From positions 1 to 5,371 of the forward strand of contig JAISFX010000157.1 of NCBI GenBank assembly GCA_031263385.1: 5,371 nt of DNA, read 5' to 3'. Under the pieces are notes generated by a model that was not told where the DNA came from, did not search any database, and saw only the letters and a program-made list of their open reading frames with translations. How positions within the stretch are numbered: position 1 is the first letter of the stretch; the number at the start of each line of letters is the position of its first letter. Origin of the DNA: Lactobacillus sp. GTDB taxonomy: Bacteria > Pseudomonadota > Alphaproteobacteria > RF32 > CAG-239. The translations under genes and the position numbers were made by a program. This document shows, in pieces, positions 1 to 5,371 of this stretch.

Positions 1-1094
1 CTCATGTTTTGTAAGAATAAATATACTACGATGATAACCAAAAGAACTGCCTCGAAGAAAGTGTGAAGTACTTCTTTGATAGAGTTCTTAACGAACAAGG
101 TAGTATCATAAGGAATTGCATACTGCATGCCTTCCGGAAATCTTTGGCTGAGTTCATACATTTTTGTACGGACAGCATCAGCTGTCTCCAGAGCATTGGC
201 GCCTGATTGCAGATATACTGCAAAGGCGACAGCATCTTTACCATCAAATCTGGCTTTTACACTATAGTCTTTAGAGCCTAAGTCAATTCGGGCAACGTCT
301 TTTAATCTGAGCATTGCGCCTTCTGTGCCGCCTCGCAGGATTATCTCGCCAAATTCTTCAGGAGTTTGCAAACGTCCTTGGGTGCTTACGCTGTAAGTAT
401 ATGGCTGATATTCGGTCATTGGTTCTTCACCAAACTTACCGGCAGCGAACTGAGTGTTTTGCTCCTTAATGGCAGAAACAACATCTTGCGGGGTCATATT
501 ATAATCTGCAAGTTTGTCGGGCCTCAACCAAATGCGCATTGCATAGTCTTGGTTGGCGAATAAAGATGCATCTCCAACGCCGGGGATACGCCTTAAGTCG
601 TCAATAATATTAATAAGGGCATAGTTACTGATGTAGATAGCATCATGCTGGGCAGAGTCAGATGTCATAGTAACAACCTGAAGAATCGAGGTTGATTTCT
701 GCGCAACAGTTACACCTTGTTGAGTAACCTCATTAGGTAATGATGATAAGGCTGTTTGAACTTTATTGTTAACGTCAATTGTGGCCTGGTCAGGGTCTGT
801 ACCAACCTCAAAAACAACGCTGATAGTTAAGAAGCCGCTGGAAGTTGCTGTTGAATACATATAAACCATGTTGTTAACACCGTTGATGGCTTGTTCCAAA
901 GGGGCGGCAACGGTATCTGCCAAAACCTCGGCTGTAGCACCGGGATAAACGGCGGTAACCTGAATCTCGGGCGACACGATGTCGGGGTATTGCTCTACAG
1001 GTAGAGCATTGATAGAAACCAAACCAGCCAATAAGATAACAAGAGAAACCACTGTGGCGAAAATCGGTCTGTCGATAAAGAATTTTGAAAACAT
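1..1094 (-). CDS. RND multidrug efflux permease, AcrB/HAE1 type (N-terminal 364 residues, partial)
   Basis: This is the first third of a roughly 1,040-residue inner-membrane permease that uses the proton gradient to export hydrophobic drugs, detergents or similar compounds through a tripartite pump. It was translated by eye from the ATG at 1094 and stays open to the left edge. The start MFSKFFIDRPIF is the classic HAE1 N-terminus. TM1 covers about residues 10-28. The periplasmic porter region follows, with VEQYPDI, VYPGAT, an LEQ-IN-V-NM-YM block, GVGD and YAMRIWL, and the PYDTTLFV motif before TM2 (about 343-361, ending VVYLFLQN). The LFANQDYAMRIW stretch has one residue more than E. coli AcrB, as in many non-AcrB HAE1 pumps. 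The proton-relay residues of TM4 and TM10 lie beyond the window, so activity cannot be judged. It follows the adaptor gene by 21 nt and is surely co-transcribed with it. Substrates cannot be inferred. Confidence 0.95.
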   Translation of the reverse strand, partial: MFSKFFIDRPIFATVVSLVILLAGLVSINALPVEQYPDIVSPEIQVTAVYPGATAEVLADTVAAPLEQAINGVNNMVYMYSTATSSGFLTISVVFEVGTDPDQATIDVNNKVQTALSSLPNEVTQQGVTVAQKSTSILQVVTMTSDSAQHDAIYISNYALINIIDDLRRIPGVGDASLFANQDYAMRIWLRPDKLADYNMTPQDVVSAIKEQNTQFAAGKFGEEPMTEYQPYTYSVSTQGRLQTPEEFGEIILRGGTEGAMLRLKDVARIDLGSKDYSVKARFDGKDAVAFAVYLQSGANALETADAVRTKMYELSQRFPEGMQYAIPYDTTLFVKNSIKEVLHTFFEAVLLVIIVVYLFLQNM

Positions 1095-1101
1095 GGAAGG
1101 T

Positions 1102-1107
1102 TCTCCT
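1102..1107 (-). promoter_or_regulatory. Ribosome binding site of the RND permease
   Basis: The minus strand reads AGGAGA, then seven bases, then the ATG at 1094. This strong Shine-Dalgarno lies in the 21-nt gap after the adaptor stop codon. It fixes the permease start and supports independent re-initiation on a bicistronic mRNA. Confidence 0.8.
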
Positions 1108-1115
1108 AGCTTATA

Positions 1116-2288
1116 TTATTGTTTGGCAGGTTGCTTATTTGCTTCTTCAGCGGCCTTCTTTTCTTCAGGGTCACCAAAATCAGGGGCTACAGGCATGCCT
1201 GTTTTAATCTTCATGATGCCTGTGGTGATAATAACATCGCCAGCTTTGAGGCCTTTGTTAACAATCCATGTGCCGTCTTTGGCTGTTAAACCTGTTTCAA
1301 TAGGGGTAATCTCTACCAAACCTTCTTTGTTTACAGTATATACAAATGAGCCCTGAGCACCTTGTAAAACAGCCTCTTTAGGAACGGTGATGCTGTTTGA
1401 CATGTGGATGCCCTCAATAACAACTCTGACAAACTGTTGAGGCATGATGAGCTTTTTAGAGTTAGGAAATACTGCTCTTAAGCTTACGGTACCTGTGGTC
1501 TGGTCAATGGTTGGGTTCATAAAGTTGATTTCACCATCATGCTCATAAATACTGCCGTCATCAAATTTTACTCTGGCAATGGCTTTTTCCTCATCTTCAG
1601 CGCCAATCATATTGTCTCTAATCATTTTCTTCATGCTGAAAATATCAGAATCAGAAACTGAGAACATAATATAAATAGGGTCTGCTTGGGTGATGGTGGT
1701 AAGGGTTGAGTTTACGGCAACAAGGCTTCCCTCAGGATTGCTCTCGAGGCTGGTCGTGCCGCTGATTGGCGCAGTAACTGTTGTGTACTCAAGGTTTAAT
1801 TCTGCGCTTTTTACCGCAGCTTTAGTTGATGCAACTGTCGCTTTAAGAGAATCCATCTGGGCTTTAGCATCATCGCGAGATTTTTCACTAACAATGCGCT
1901 CTTCGTAAAGCTTAGAAATTCTGCCCCACTGGGTTATGGCTGCTTTTAACTGAGCCTCGGCATCAGCAAGTTTGCCACGAGCATTGTTCAGTTCCGCTTT
2001 ATAAGGTTCCGGGTCAATTTGGAAAAGAATATCACCCTCTTCAACCTTTGAGCCCTCTGTGTACATTCTGGTAAGAAGGATGCCGCTTACTCGAGAGCGA
2101 ACCTCGGTATCTTTATAGCCACGAGCACGGGCAGGATATTCAAATGATAATGGGACATCGTGAGGGGTTGCTTTAACAGCGTAGACAGGCATAGGCTGGC
2201 TGCTTTGCTCTGTTGCAGTGTCGTCTTTACAGCTGATAACAAGTAGTGGAATAAAAGCTAAAACTAAAAGTTTGACTTTAGAAAACAT
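1116..2288 (-). CDS. RND efflux periplasmic adaptor (membrane fusion protein), AcrA-type lipoprotein
   Basis: This 390-residue protein is the periplasmic adaptor that bridges the RND permease to an outer-membrane factor. The N-terminus is a lipoprotein signal: MFSKVK, a hydrophobic core, then the lipobox V-I-S-C with the lipidated cysteine at residue 20. The domain order is that of AcrA. The first half of the lipoyl domain is at about 60-95 (SRVSGI, then EGDILFQIDP). An alpha-helical hairpin spans about 96-165 and is Ala/Lys/Glu-rich. The second lipoyl half is at about 166-200 (TVTAPISG). A beta-barrel follows at about 203-295 (DPIYIMF, then DQTTGTVSLRAVFPN), and a membrane-proximal domain at about 296-370 (TVPKEAV, KAGDVIITTG). 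A charged, probably flexible Glu/Lys/Ala tail ends the protein. The length is normal for the family, and the start is supported by a well-placed ribosome site. It is the first gene of the efflux operon. No regulator gene of the TetR or MarR type is visible beside it. Confidence 0.96.
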   Translation of the reverse strand: MFSKVKLLVLAFIPLLVISCKDDTATEQSSQPMPVYAVKATPHDVPLSFEYPARARGYKDTEVRSRVSGILLTRMYTEGSKVEEGDILFQIDPEPYKAELNNARGKLADAEAQLKAAITQWGRISKLYEERIVSEKSRDDAKAQMDSLKATVASTKAAVKSAELNLEYTTVTAPISGTTSLESNPEGSLVAVNSTLTTITQADPIYIMFSVSDSDIFSMKKMIRDNMIGAEDEEKAIARVKFDDGSIYEHDGEINFMNPTIDQTTGTVSLRAVFPNSKKLIMPQQFVRVVIEGIHMSNSITVPKEAVLQGAQGSFVYTVNKEGLVEITPIETGLTAKDGTWIVNKGLKAGDVIITTGIMKIKTGMPVAPDFGDPEEKKAAEEANKQPAKQ

Positions 2289-2295
2289 GGGTAAA

Positions 2296-2300
2296 TCCTT
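2296..2300 (-). promoter_or_regulatory. Ribosome binding site of the adaptor gene
   Basis: The minus strand reads AAGGA, seven bases upstream of the ATG at 2288. It is a standard Shine-Dalgarno and confirms this start, which also gives a complete lipoprotein signal peptide. Confidence 0.75.
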
Positions 2301-2327
2301 ATAATTTATTGAAACTGAATTGCTAAG

Positions 2328-2355
2328 ATTCTACTACAGCTTGCAAAAAACACAA
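2328..2355 (-). promoter_or_regulatory. Candidate promoter of the efflux operon
   Basis: On the minus strand TTGTGT (2350-2355) is separated by 16 bases from TAGAAT (2328-2333). The -10 differs from the sigma-70 consensus at one base, but the -35 is poor (three mismatches). Transcription would start near 2321 and give a leader of about 30 nt. The position fits, lying between the upstream gene's terminator and the adaptor. I see no convincing palindromic operator over it. This is a by-eye prediction only. Confidence 0.3.
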
Positions 2356-2387
2356 TACGGAATCGTCATCTGTATAAAAAAAGGTAT

Positions 2388-2430
2388 GTATAAATAAATA
2401 GACCCTACAGATATGGAATTCTGCAGGGTC
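2388..2430 (-). terminator. Hairpin terminator after the 236-residue orphan gene
   Basis: A 10-bp stem (2421-2430 paired with 2401-2410) with a 10-base loop starts 8 nt after the stop codon at 2439. In the minus-strand transcript the single imperfect position is a G-U wobble. Read from the plus strand it would be an A-C mismatch, so the element fits minus-strand transcription best. The 3' tail is TATTTATTTAT, U-rich but interrupted, so termination strength is uncertain. It separates the orphan gene from the efflux operon. Confidence 0.65.
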
Positions 2431-2438
2431 TAAGACTA

Positions 2439-3149
2439 CTATAAAGTTATTTTTCTCTTTACAATATACGATATTCTTTCAGCGGTAATGGAAATGTTAA
2501 CGACCCCTTCAGAGGTGGTTATCATCCTTGTTCCTTCGTACTCGCTGATGATGTTGCCGAGGTGCTTTCTTTTTGATAACTTGCAGGTACGGTTATGAAA
2601 GTACCACGGATTGGGGTCGTTCTCAAAATAGATTTTCCGAAGTGTGCGGCTTCTTTTGTGTCCATTTATTTCAAAATCGACATGTTTACCTTCGGCACTT
2701 ATTACCTTTTTTTCTGTCATGGCTTCTATAAAGCTGATGAAGCTTTTGGTTACAAGAAGCTCTGACGGTATAAGATAAAGACTACCATTGGCGGACAAAA
2801 CATGGGCGAATTTTACTCTTTGAATTTTGACTCCTTCGTCAATCTCAAACAAATCCCAACTGGGTTCTGTTCCTTTCAAGGTGCGATTTTTAAACCATAT
2901 CCTAAACCGAGACCAAGCAGAAAACTTGTAATAGTCTTGGTAAGGAAGAAGTCTTCCGCCTATTCTTTTTGTTTTTCCTTTATGTTTATGCAAGCTTTTG
3001 AGTGAGAAAGCTCTTGCAAATTTTGCTCTAACATACTTGATGCAACTGCTAAATTTTTTACAACGCCAATAAAAAATAAGGCTACTTTGTTCGCGAATGG
3101 TCAGTTTGTGTGTTTCCATATGACTACAATTATTGGGTGAATATTCCAT
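2439..3149 (-). CDS. Hypothetical basic protein, 236 residues, family not recognised
   Basis: I do not recognise this family. The frame is open from the ATG at 3149 to a TAG stop, and a hairpin terminator follows closely, which supports a real gene. By hand count it has about 44 Lys/Arg and 21 Asp/Glu. Residues 21-71 contain no acidic residue but about 14 basic ones, plus a Lys/His-rich patch (HKHKGKTKR, 54-62). The C-terminal half is more mixed, with beta-prone stretches (GSLYLIPSELLV, VVNISITAERISYIV). I see no signal peptide and no clear membrane segment. A nucleic-acid- or membrane-surface-binding role would fit the charge, but that is only inference. The start is uncertain: neither the ATG at 3149 nor the in-frame ATG at 3119 (residue 11) has a Shine-Dalgarno. 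Terminators on both sides suggest a monocistronic unit. Confidence 0.72.
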   Translation of the reverse strand: MEYSPNNCSHMETHKLTIREQSSLIFYWRCKKFSSCIKYVRAKFARAFSLKSLHKHKGKTKRIGGRLLPYQDYYKFSAWSRFRIWFKNRTLKGTEPSWDLFEIDEGVKIQRVKFAHVLSANGSLYLIPSELLVTKSFISFIEAMTEKKVISAEGKHVDFEINGHKRSRTLRKIYFENDPNPWYFHNRTCKLSKRKHLGNIISEYEGTRMITTSEGVVNISITAERISYIVKRKITL

Positions 3150-3157
3150 AAAAATTT

Positions 3158-3199
3158 ATAATATGGAAGTAAGCTAGCTCTTATGATTTTAATTCGCAA
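3158..3199 (-). promoter_or_regulatory. Possible promoter region of the 236-residue orphan gene
   Basis: This short gap lies between the upstream terminator and the ATG at 3149. On the minus strand it offers two weak -10-like hexamers. TATTAT (3158-3163) has no good -35 and would place the transcript start almost at the ATG. TAGCTT (3171-3176) lies 17 bases after TTGCGA (3194-3199). Neither is convincing. Because a terminator lies just upstream, a promoter is expected somewhere here. Confidence 0.22.
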
Positions 3200-3220
3200 G
3201 GGAATATATGAAACTGTGCA

Positions 3221-3259
3221 AAAAAGATGAGGCCGAACACTATTGTTGTGTTCGACCTC
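3221..3259 (-). terminator. Strong hairpin terminator after the 179-residue orphan gene
   Basis: A 12-bp stem (3248-3259 paired with 3229-3240) with a 7-base loop begins 6 nt after the TAA stop codon. In the minus-strand transcript it is followed by ATCTTTTTT, a classic intrinsic terminator tail. The one imperfect pair is a U-G wobble in the minus-strand transcript but an A-C mismatch in the plus direction. The plus direction also has a T run after the stem (GGGTTTTTACTTT), so it could stop antisense transcription too, though no plus-strand gene is seen. Confidence 0.85.
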
Positions 3260-3265
3260 GGGTTT

Positions 3266-3805
3266 TTACTTTAAAATAAATTCAAATGTCTTAGCACTAA
3301 TTCCTATGTTGGGTATCAATATGGGCTTGTTGGATTTGATTATTTTTTCGTCAGCTTTCTTGCCCTGTAATATAGGTTTGGGGTTGGGGGCGTCAATCCT
3401 AAACAGCTCCATATTCTCGGGAACTTTATAGATTTCTAAAGTATGGATGTCCAAGAAATTAATATCGCTGTCATAAAGCTCCATAAACCACCCTATAGCT
3501 ACTGTATTGTGGGTTGCGGGGTCTGTAATGAAGCAAGTGCGGAGATCATGCACCCCTGTACCAATTCCTGATTCTCTCAAAATTTTGATTGTTGTGTCAA
3601 AATTTCTTAATCCAATAGAAAAATATATCGGATTTCTGTATAGATCCAGGGCCGTGACGAACCGGTGTATCATCTTCCTATTACAATCTTGCAACGCGAA
3701 CTCTGTACCCAGTGGATACTTGCTCAAATCAACAGGGCTCTCAATTAATTTTTTATCTTCAGCACTGAGGCCAAAGATTTCGGAGATTTTTAATTTTGCA
3801 TTCAT
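3266..3805 (-). CDS. Hypothetical protein, 179 residues, family not recognised
   Basis: I do not recognise this family. It is an uninterrupted frame from the ATG at 3805 to a TAA stop, with a textbook terminator 6 nt later, so a genuine gene is likely. The protein starts MNAKLKISEIFGLS and has no signal peptide and no clear transmembrane segment, which points to the cytoplasm. The N-terminal third is helical and charged. The middle (about 59-130) alternates hydrophobic and polar residues in a beta-like way, with features such as FSIGLRNFDTT, CFITDPATHN, IGWFMELYD and LDIHTLEIYKV. The C-terminus (about 139-179) is Pro/Lys-rich and then hydrophobic. No catalytic motif is evident. The next ATG in frame is at residue 45, so the first is preferred, although it has no Shine-Dalgarno. 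It lies 73 nt after uvrA on the same strand; I see no terminator between them, so read-through is possible. Confidence 0.72.
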   Translation of the reverse strand: MNAKLKISEIFGLSAEDKKLIESPVDLSKYPLGTEFALQDCNRKMIHRFVTALDLYRNPIYFSIGLRNFDTTIKILRESGIGTGVHDLRTCFITDPATHNTVAIGWFMELYDSDINFLDIHTLEIYKVPENMELFRIDAPNPKPILQGKKADEKIIKSNKPILIPNIGISAKTFEFILK

Positions 3806-3818
3806 AATATTACAGTTT

Positions 3819-3853
3819 TATATGTGTTTTGTGGTTAGAAAATAACACATATA
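3819..3853. repeat. Perfect 10-bp inverted repeat between uvrA and the 179-residue gene
   Basis: TATATGTGTT (3819-3828) and its exact reverse complement AACACATATA (3844-3853) flank a 15-base spacer. No T run follows it on the minus strand, so it is not a standard terminator for uvrA. It overlaps a possible promoter of the downstream gene and lies 13-48 nt upstream of that gene's start, so an operator or a leader hairpin are the main options. An AT-rich repeat of this size could also be chance. Confidence 0.5.
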
Positions 3854-3867
3854 GACAAAATTTGCAA
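3839..3867 (-). promoter_or_regulatory. Candidate promoter of the 179-residue orphan gene
   Basis: On the minus strand TTGCAA (3862-3867) is separated by 17 bases from TATTTT (3839-3844). Each hexamer has two mismatches to the sigma-70 consensus. Transcription would begin near 3832. The spacer and the edge of the -10 overlap one arm of the inverted repeat, as an operator would. It is weak and predicted by eye only. Confidence 0.25.
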
Positions 3868-3878
3868 GAAAAATGAGG

Positions 3879-5371
3879 TTATGACTTATTATGACCGCCT
3901 GTAGCCAATTTTGGGGCAAGATATTTGGCTGTGTAGCTCTCTTTGCACTTGGCAACCTGCTCCGGTGTACCTTGGGCGATGATTTTTCCGCCACCGTCGC
4001 CACCCTCCGGGCCTAAGTCAATAATCCAATCGGCAGTTTTGATGACATCCAAATTATGCTCAATGATAATGACAGAGTTGCCTTGGTCAACAAGAGCCTG
4101 AAGCACTTTAAGCAGTTTATTGATGTCCTCAAAATGCAGTCCTGTGGTGGGCTCGTCTAAAATATACAGCGTTTTGCCGGTGGCTCTTTTGGAAAGCTCT
4201 TTAGAAAGTTTGATACGCTGCGCCTCTCCTCCTGATAAGGTTACGGCGTTTTGGCCAAGTTTAATATATCCAAGGCCAACTTTGCGTAACAAATCAAGCC
4301 TGTTTTTTATAGAAGGAATCGCCTCGAAAAAGGTATAAGACTCGTCAACACTCATATCTAAAACATCTGCAATTGATTTGTCTCTATACTTGACCTCTAG
4401 GGTCTCGCGGTTGAAGCGTTGACCATGGCAAACATCACAAGCAACATAGACATCCGGCAGGAAGTGCATTTCTATCTTCATAACGCCATCACCTTTACAG
4501 GCCGCGCAACGGCCACCGGCAACGTTGAAAGAGAAACGACCCGGCCCATAACCGCGGGCTTTTGATTCCGGCATGTTAGCAAACCAGTCGCGGATATGTG
4601 TAAATAACCCAGTATAAGTTGCAGGGTTTGAACGTGGGGTTCTGCCGATTGGCGATTGTTCAATATCAATCACCTTATCAATATTCTCAAGTCCTATTAA
4701 TTTGCTATATTCGCCAACATGTTCTCGCGAGCCGTTAAGCTCTTTGTTTATGGCTTTATATAAGGTTTCTAGAATAAGAGATGATTTTCCGCCGCCGGAT
4801 ACTCCGGTAACACAAGTCATTGTGCCTAATGGAATTTTGAGGTTTACGTTTTTAAGGTTATTGGTTTTTGCGCCTTTAACCTCGACAAATTTGCCGTTAC
4901 CTTTGCGTCGTTTTTGCGGAACGGGAATTTCTTTTATGCCGTTTAGGTATTGGGCCGTTAAGCTTTTTTCATTAGCCAAAACTTCTTCAACAGTGCCGCG
5001 AGCGGTAATTTTTCCGCCTTTGTGACCAGCGCCCGGGCCCATATCGATTACATAATCGGCGGCGCGAATCGCGTCCTCGTCGTGTTCTACAACAATTACG
5101 GTATTGCCAATGTCTCTTAGCCTAGTTAGGGTTTCTAGCAATCTGTCATTGTCTCTTTGGTGGAGACCGATTGATGGTTCGTCTAAGACATAAAGCACGC
5201 CAGTTAACCCAGAGCCGATTTGTGATGCAAGGCGGATGCGCTGTGCCTCGCCACCAGACAAGCTGCCTGATTGACGAGAAAGCGTTAGATATTCTAACCC
5301 TACATTGTTCAAAAAGCTAAGTCTCTCTTTGATTTCTTTTAATATCTTTTCAGCAATTGCTCTTTTTTGCG
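3879..5371 (-). CDS. uvrA: Excinuclease ABC subunit A (UvrA), C-terminal 496 residues, partial
   Basis: UvrA is the damage-sensing ATPase of nucleotide excision repair. As a dimer it finds distorted DNA and loads UvrB. The frame is open to the right edge and begins inside the protein ([13 protein letters not shown], then [16 protein letters not shown]), so about 450 residues are missing, including the first Walker A and the UvrB-binding domain. Visible in fragment numbering: first ABC signature LSGGEAQR (37-44), Walker B LYVLDEP (59-65) and its H-loop His96; second Walker A GVSGGGKS (189-196); [14 protein letters not shown]; a zinc finger C-x2-C-x19-C-x2-C (Cys 288, 291, 311, 314), spaced as in E. 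coli UvrA; second signature LSGGEAQR (378-385); Walker B LYILDEP (401-407); EHN H-loop (His438). All catalytic landmarks of this half are intact and the C-terminus is full length. The second Walker A has Gly where E. coli has Ser (GSGKS), with the lysine kept. Confidence 0.98.
   Translation of the reverse strand, partial: QKRAIAEKILKEIKERLSFLNNVGLEYLTLSRQSGSLSGGEAQRIRLASQIGSGLTGVLYVLDEPSIGLHQRDNDRLLETLTRLRDIGNTVIVVEHDEDAIRAADYVIDMGPGAGHKGGKITARGTVEEVLANEKSLTAQYLNGIKEIPVPQKRRKGNGKFVEVKGAKTNNLKNVNLKIPLGTMTCVTGVSGGGKSSLILETLYKAINKELNGSREHVGEYSKLIGLENIDKVIDIEQSPIGRTPRSNPATYTGLFTHIRDWFANMPESKARGYGPGRFSFNVAGGRCAACKGDGVMKIEMHFLPDVYVACDVCHGQRFNRETLEVKYRDKSIADVLDMSVDESYTFFEAIPSIKNRLDLLRKVGLGYIKLGQNAVTLSGGEAQRIKLSKELSKRATGKTLYILDEPTTGLHFEDINKLLKVLQALVDQGNSVIIIEHNLDVIKTADWIIDLGPEGGDGGGKIIAQGTPEQVAKCKESYTAKYLAPKLATGGHNKS

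Noticed and set aside
366..1908. Plus-strand open frames at 366-563, 979-1356 and 1690-1908
   Set aside because: They lie antisense within the well-supported efflux adaptor and permease genes, and their translations show no recognisable domains.
2439..3805. The two orphan genes as a toxin-antitoxin pair or a single defence operon
   Set aside because: A strong terminator separates them, they do not overlap, their sizes are not typical, and no known toxin, antitoxin or defence motif is visible.
2802..3845. Plus-strand open frames at 2802-3005, 3243-3431 and 3507-3845
   Set aside because: They are antisense to the two orphan genes and run across the terminator or intergenic repeat. The minus-strand frames are longer, and terminator position and direction fit the minus strand.
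3819..3853. The inverted repeat as the uvrA terminator
   Set aside because: The stem is AT-rich, the loop is long and no T run follows on the minus strand.
26..4669. Other minus-strand frames at 26-247, 3818-4003 and 4478-4669
   Set aside because: They are out-of-frame shadows of the permease and uvrA, with no domains of their own.
4120..5025. Plus-strand open frames at 4120-4338 and 4702-5025
   Set aside because: They are antisense to uvrA, whose motifs are unmistakable.
3879..5312. A complete shorter UvrA-like protein starting at a TTG at 5312
   Set aside because: The frame continues upstream to the window edge with UvrA-like sequence ([17 protein letters not shown]), so the TTG is an internal leucine codon and the gene is simply cut by the window.
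1..5371. CRISPR arrays, tRNA or rRNA genes, insertion sequences, attachment sites
   Set aside because: I saw no regularly spaced repeats, no tRNA-like cloverleaf, no transposase or integrase motifs and no long direct repeats.

Overview
This window looks like a piece of chromosome from a Gram-negative bacterium with modest GC content (low-to-mid 40s by eye, not computed). All five supported genes lie on the minus strand, so transcription runs from the right edge to the left. The C-terminal half of UvrA reads like alphaproteobacterial UvrA from memory, and the lipoprotein adaptor plus RND permease require an inner membrane and periplasm. An AT-leaning alphaproteobacterium is my best guess; no search was run.

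From right to left: (1) the last 496 residues of the excision-repair ATPase UvrA (3879-5371), open at the right edge. (2) A 73-nt gap with a perfect 10-bp inverted repeat that overlaps a weak promoter candidate. (3) A 179-residue protein of unknown family (3266-3805), followed 6 nt after its stop by a strong hairpin terminator. (4) A very basic 236-residue protein of unknown family (2439-3149), also followed closely by a hairpin terminator. (5) A two-gene multidrug-efflux operon: an AcrA-type lipoprotein adaptor (1116-2288) and, 21 nt downstream, the first 364 residues of an AcrB/HAE1-type RND permease (1-1094), open at the left edge.

The efflux pair should work together: the lipid-anchored periplasmic adaptor links the proton-driven inner-membrane permease to an outer-membrane channel that is not encoded here. 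UvrA is an unrelated housekeeping repair gene. The two orphan genes between these conserved blocks each appear to be their own transcription unit, and neither has a recognisable Shine-Dalgarno sequence, whereas both efflux genes do. They are the only part of the window whose function is unknown. I found no CRISPR array, RNA gene, insertion sequence, integrase, toxin-antitoxin pair or defence module, and nothing that clearly shows a new multi-gene system.
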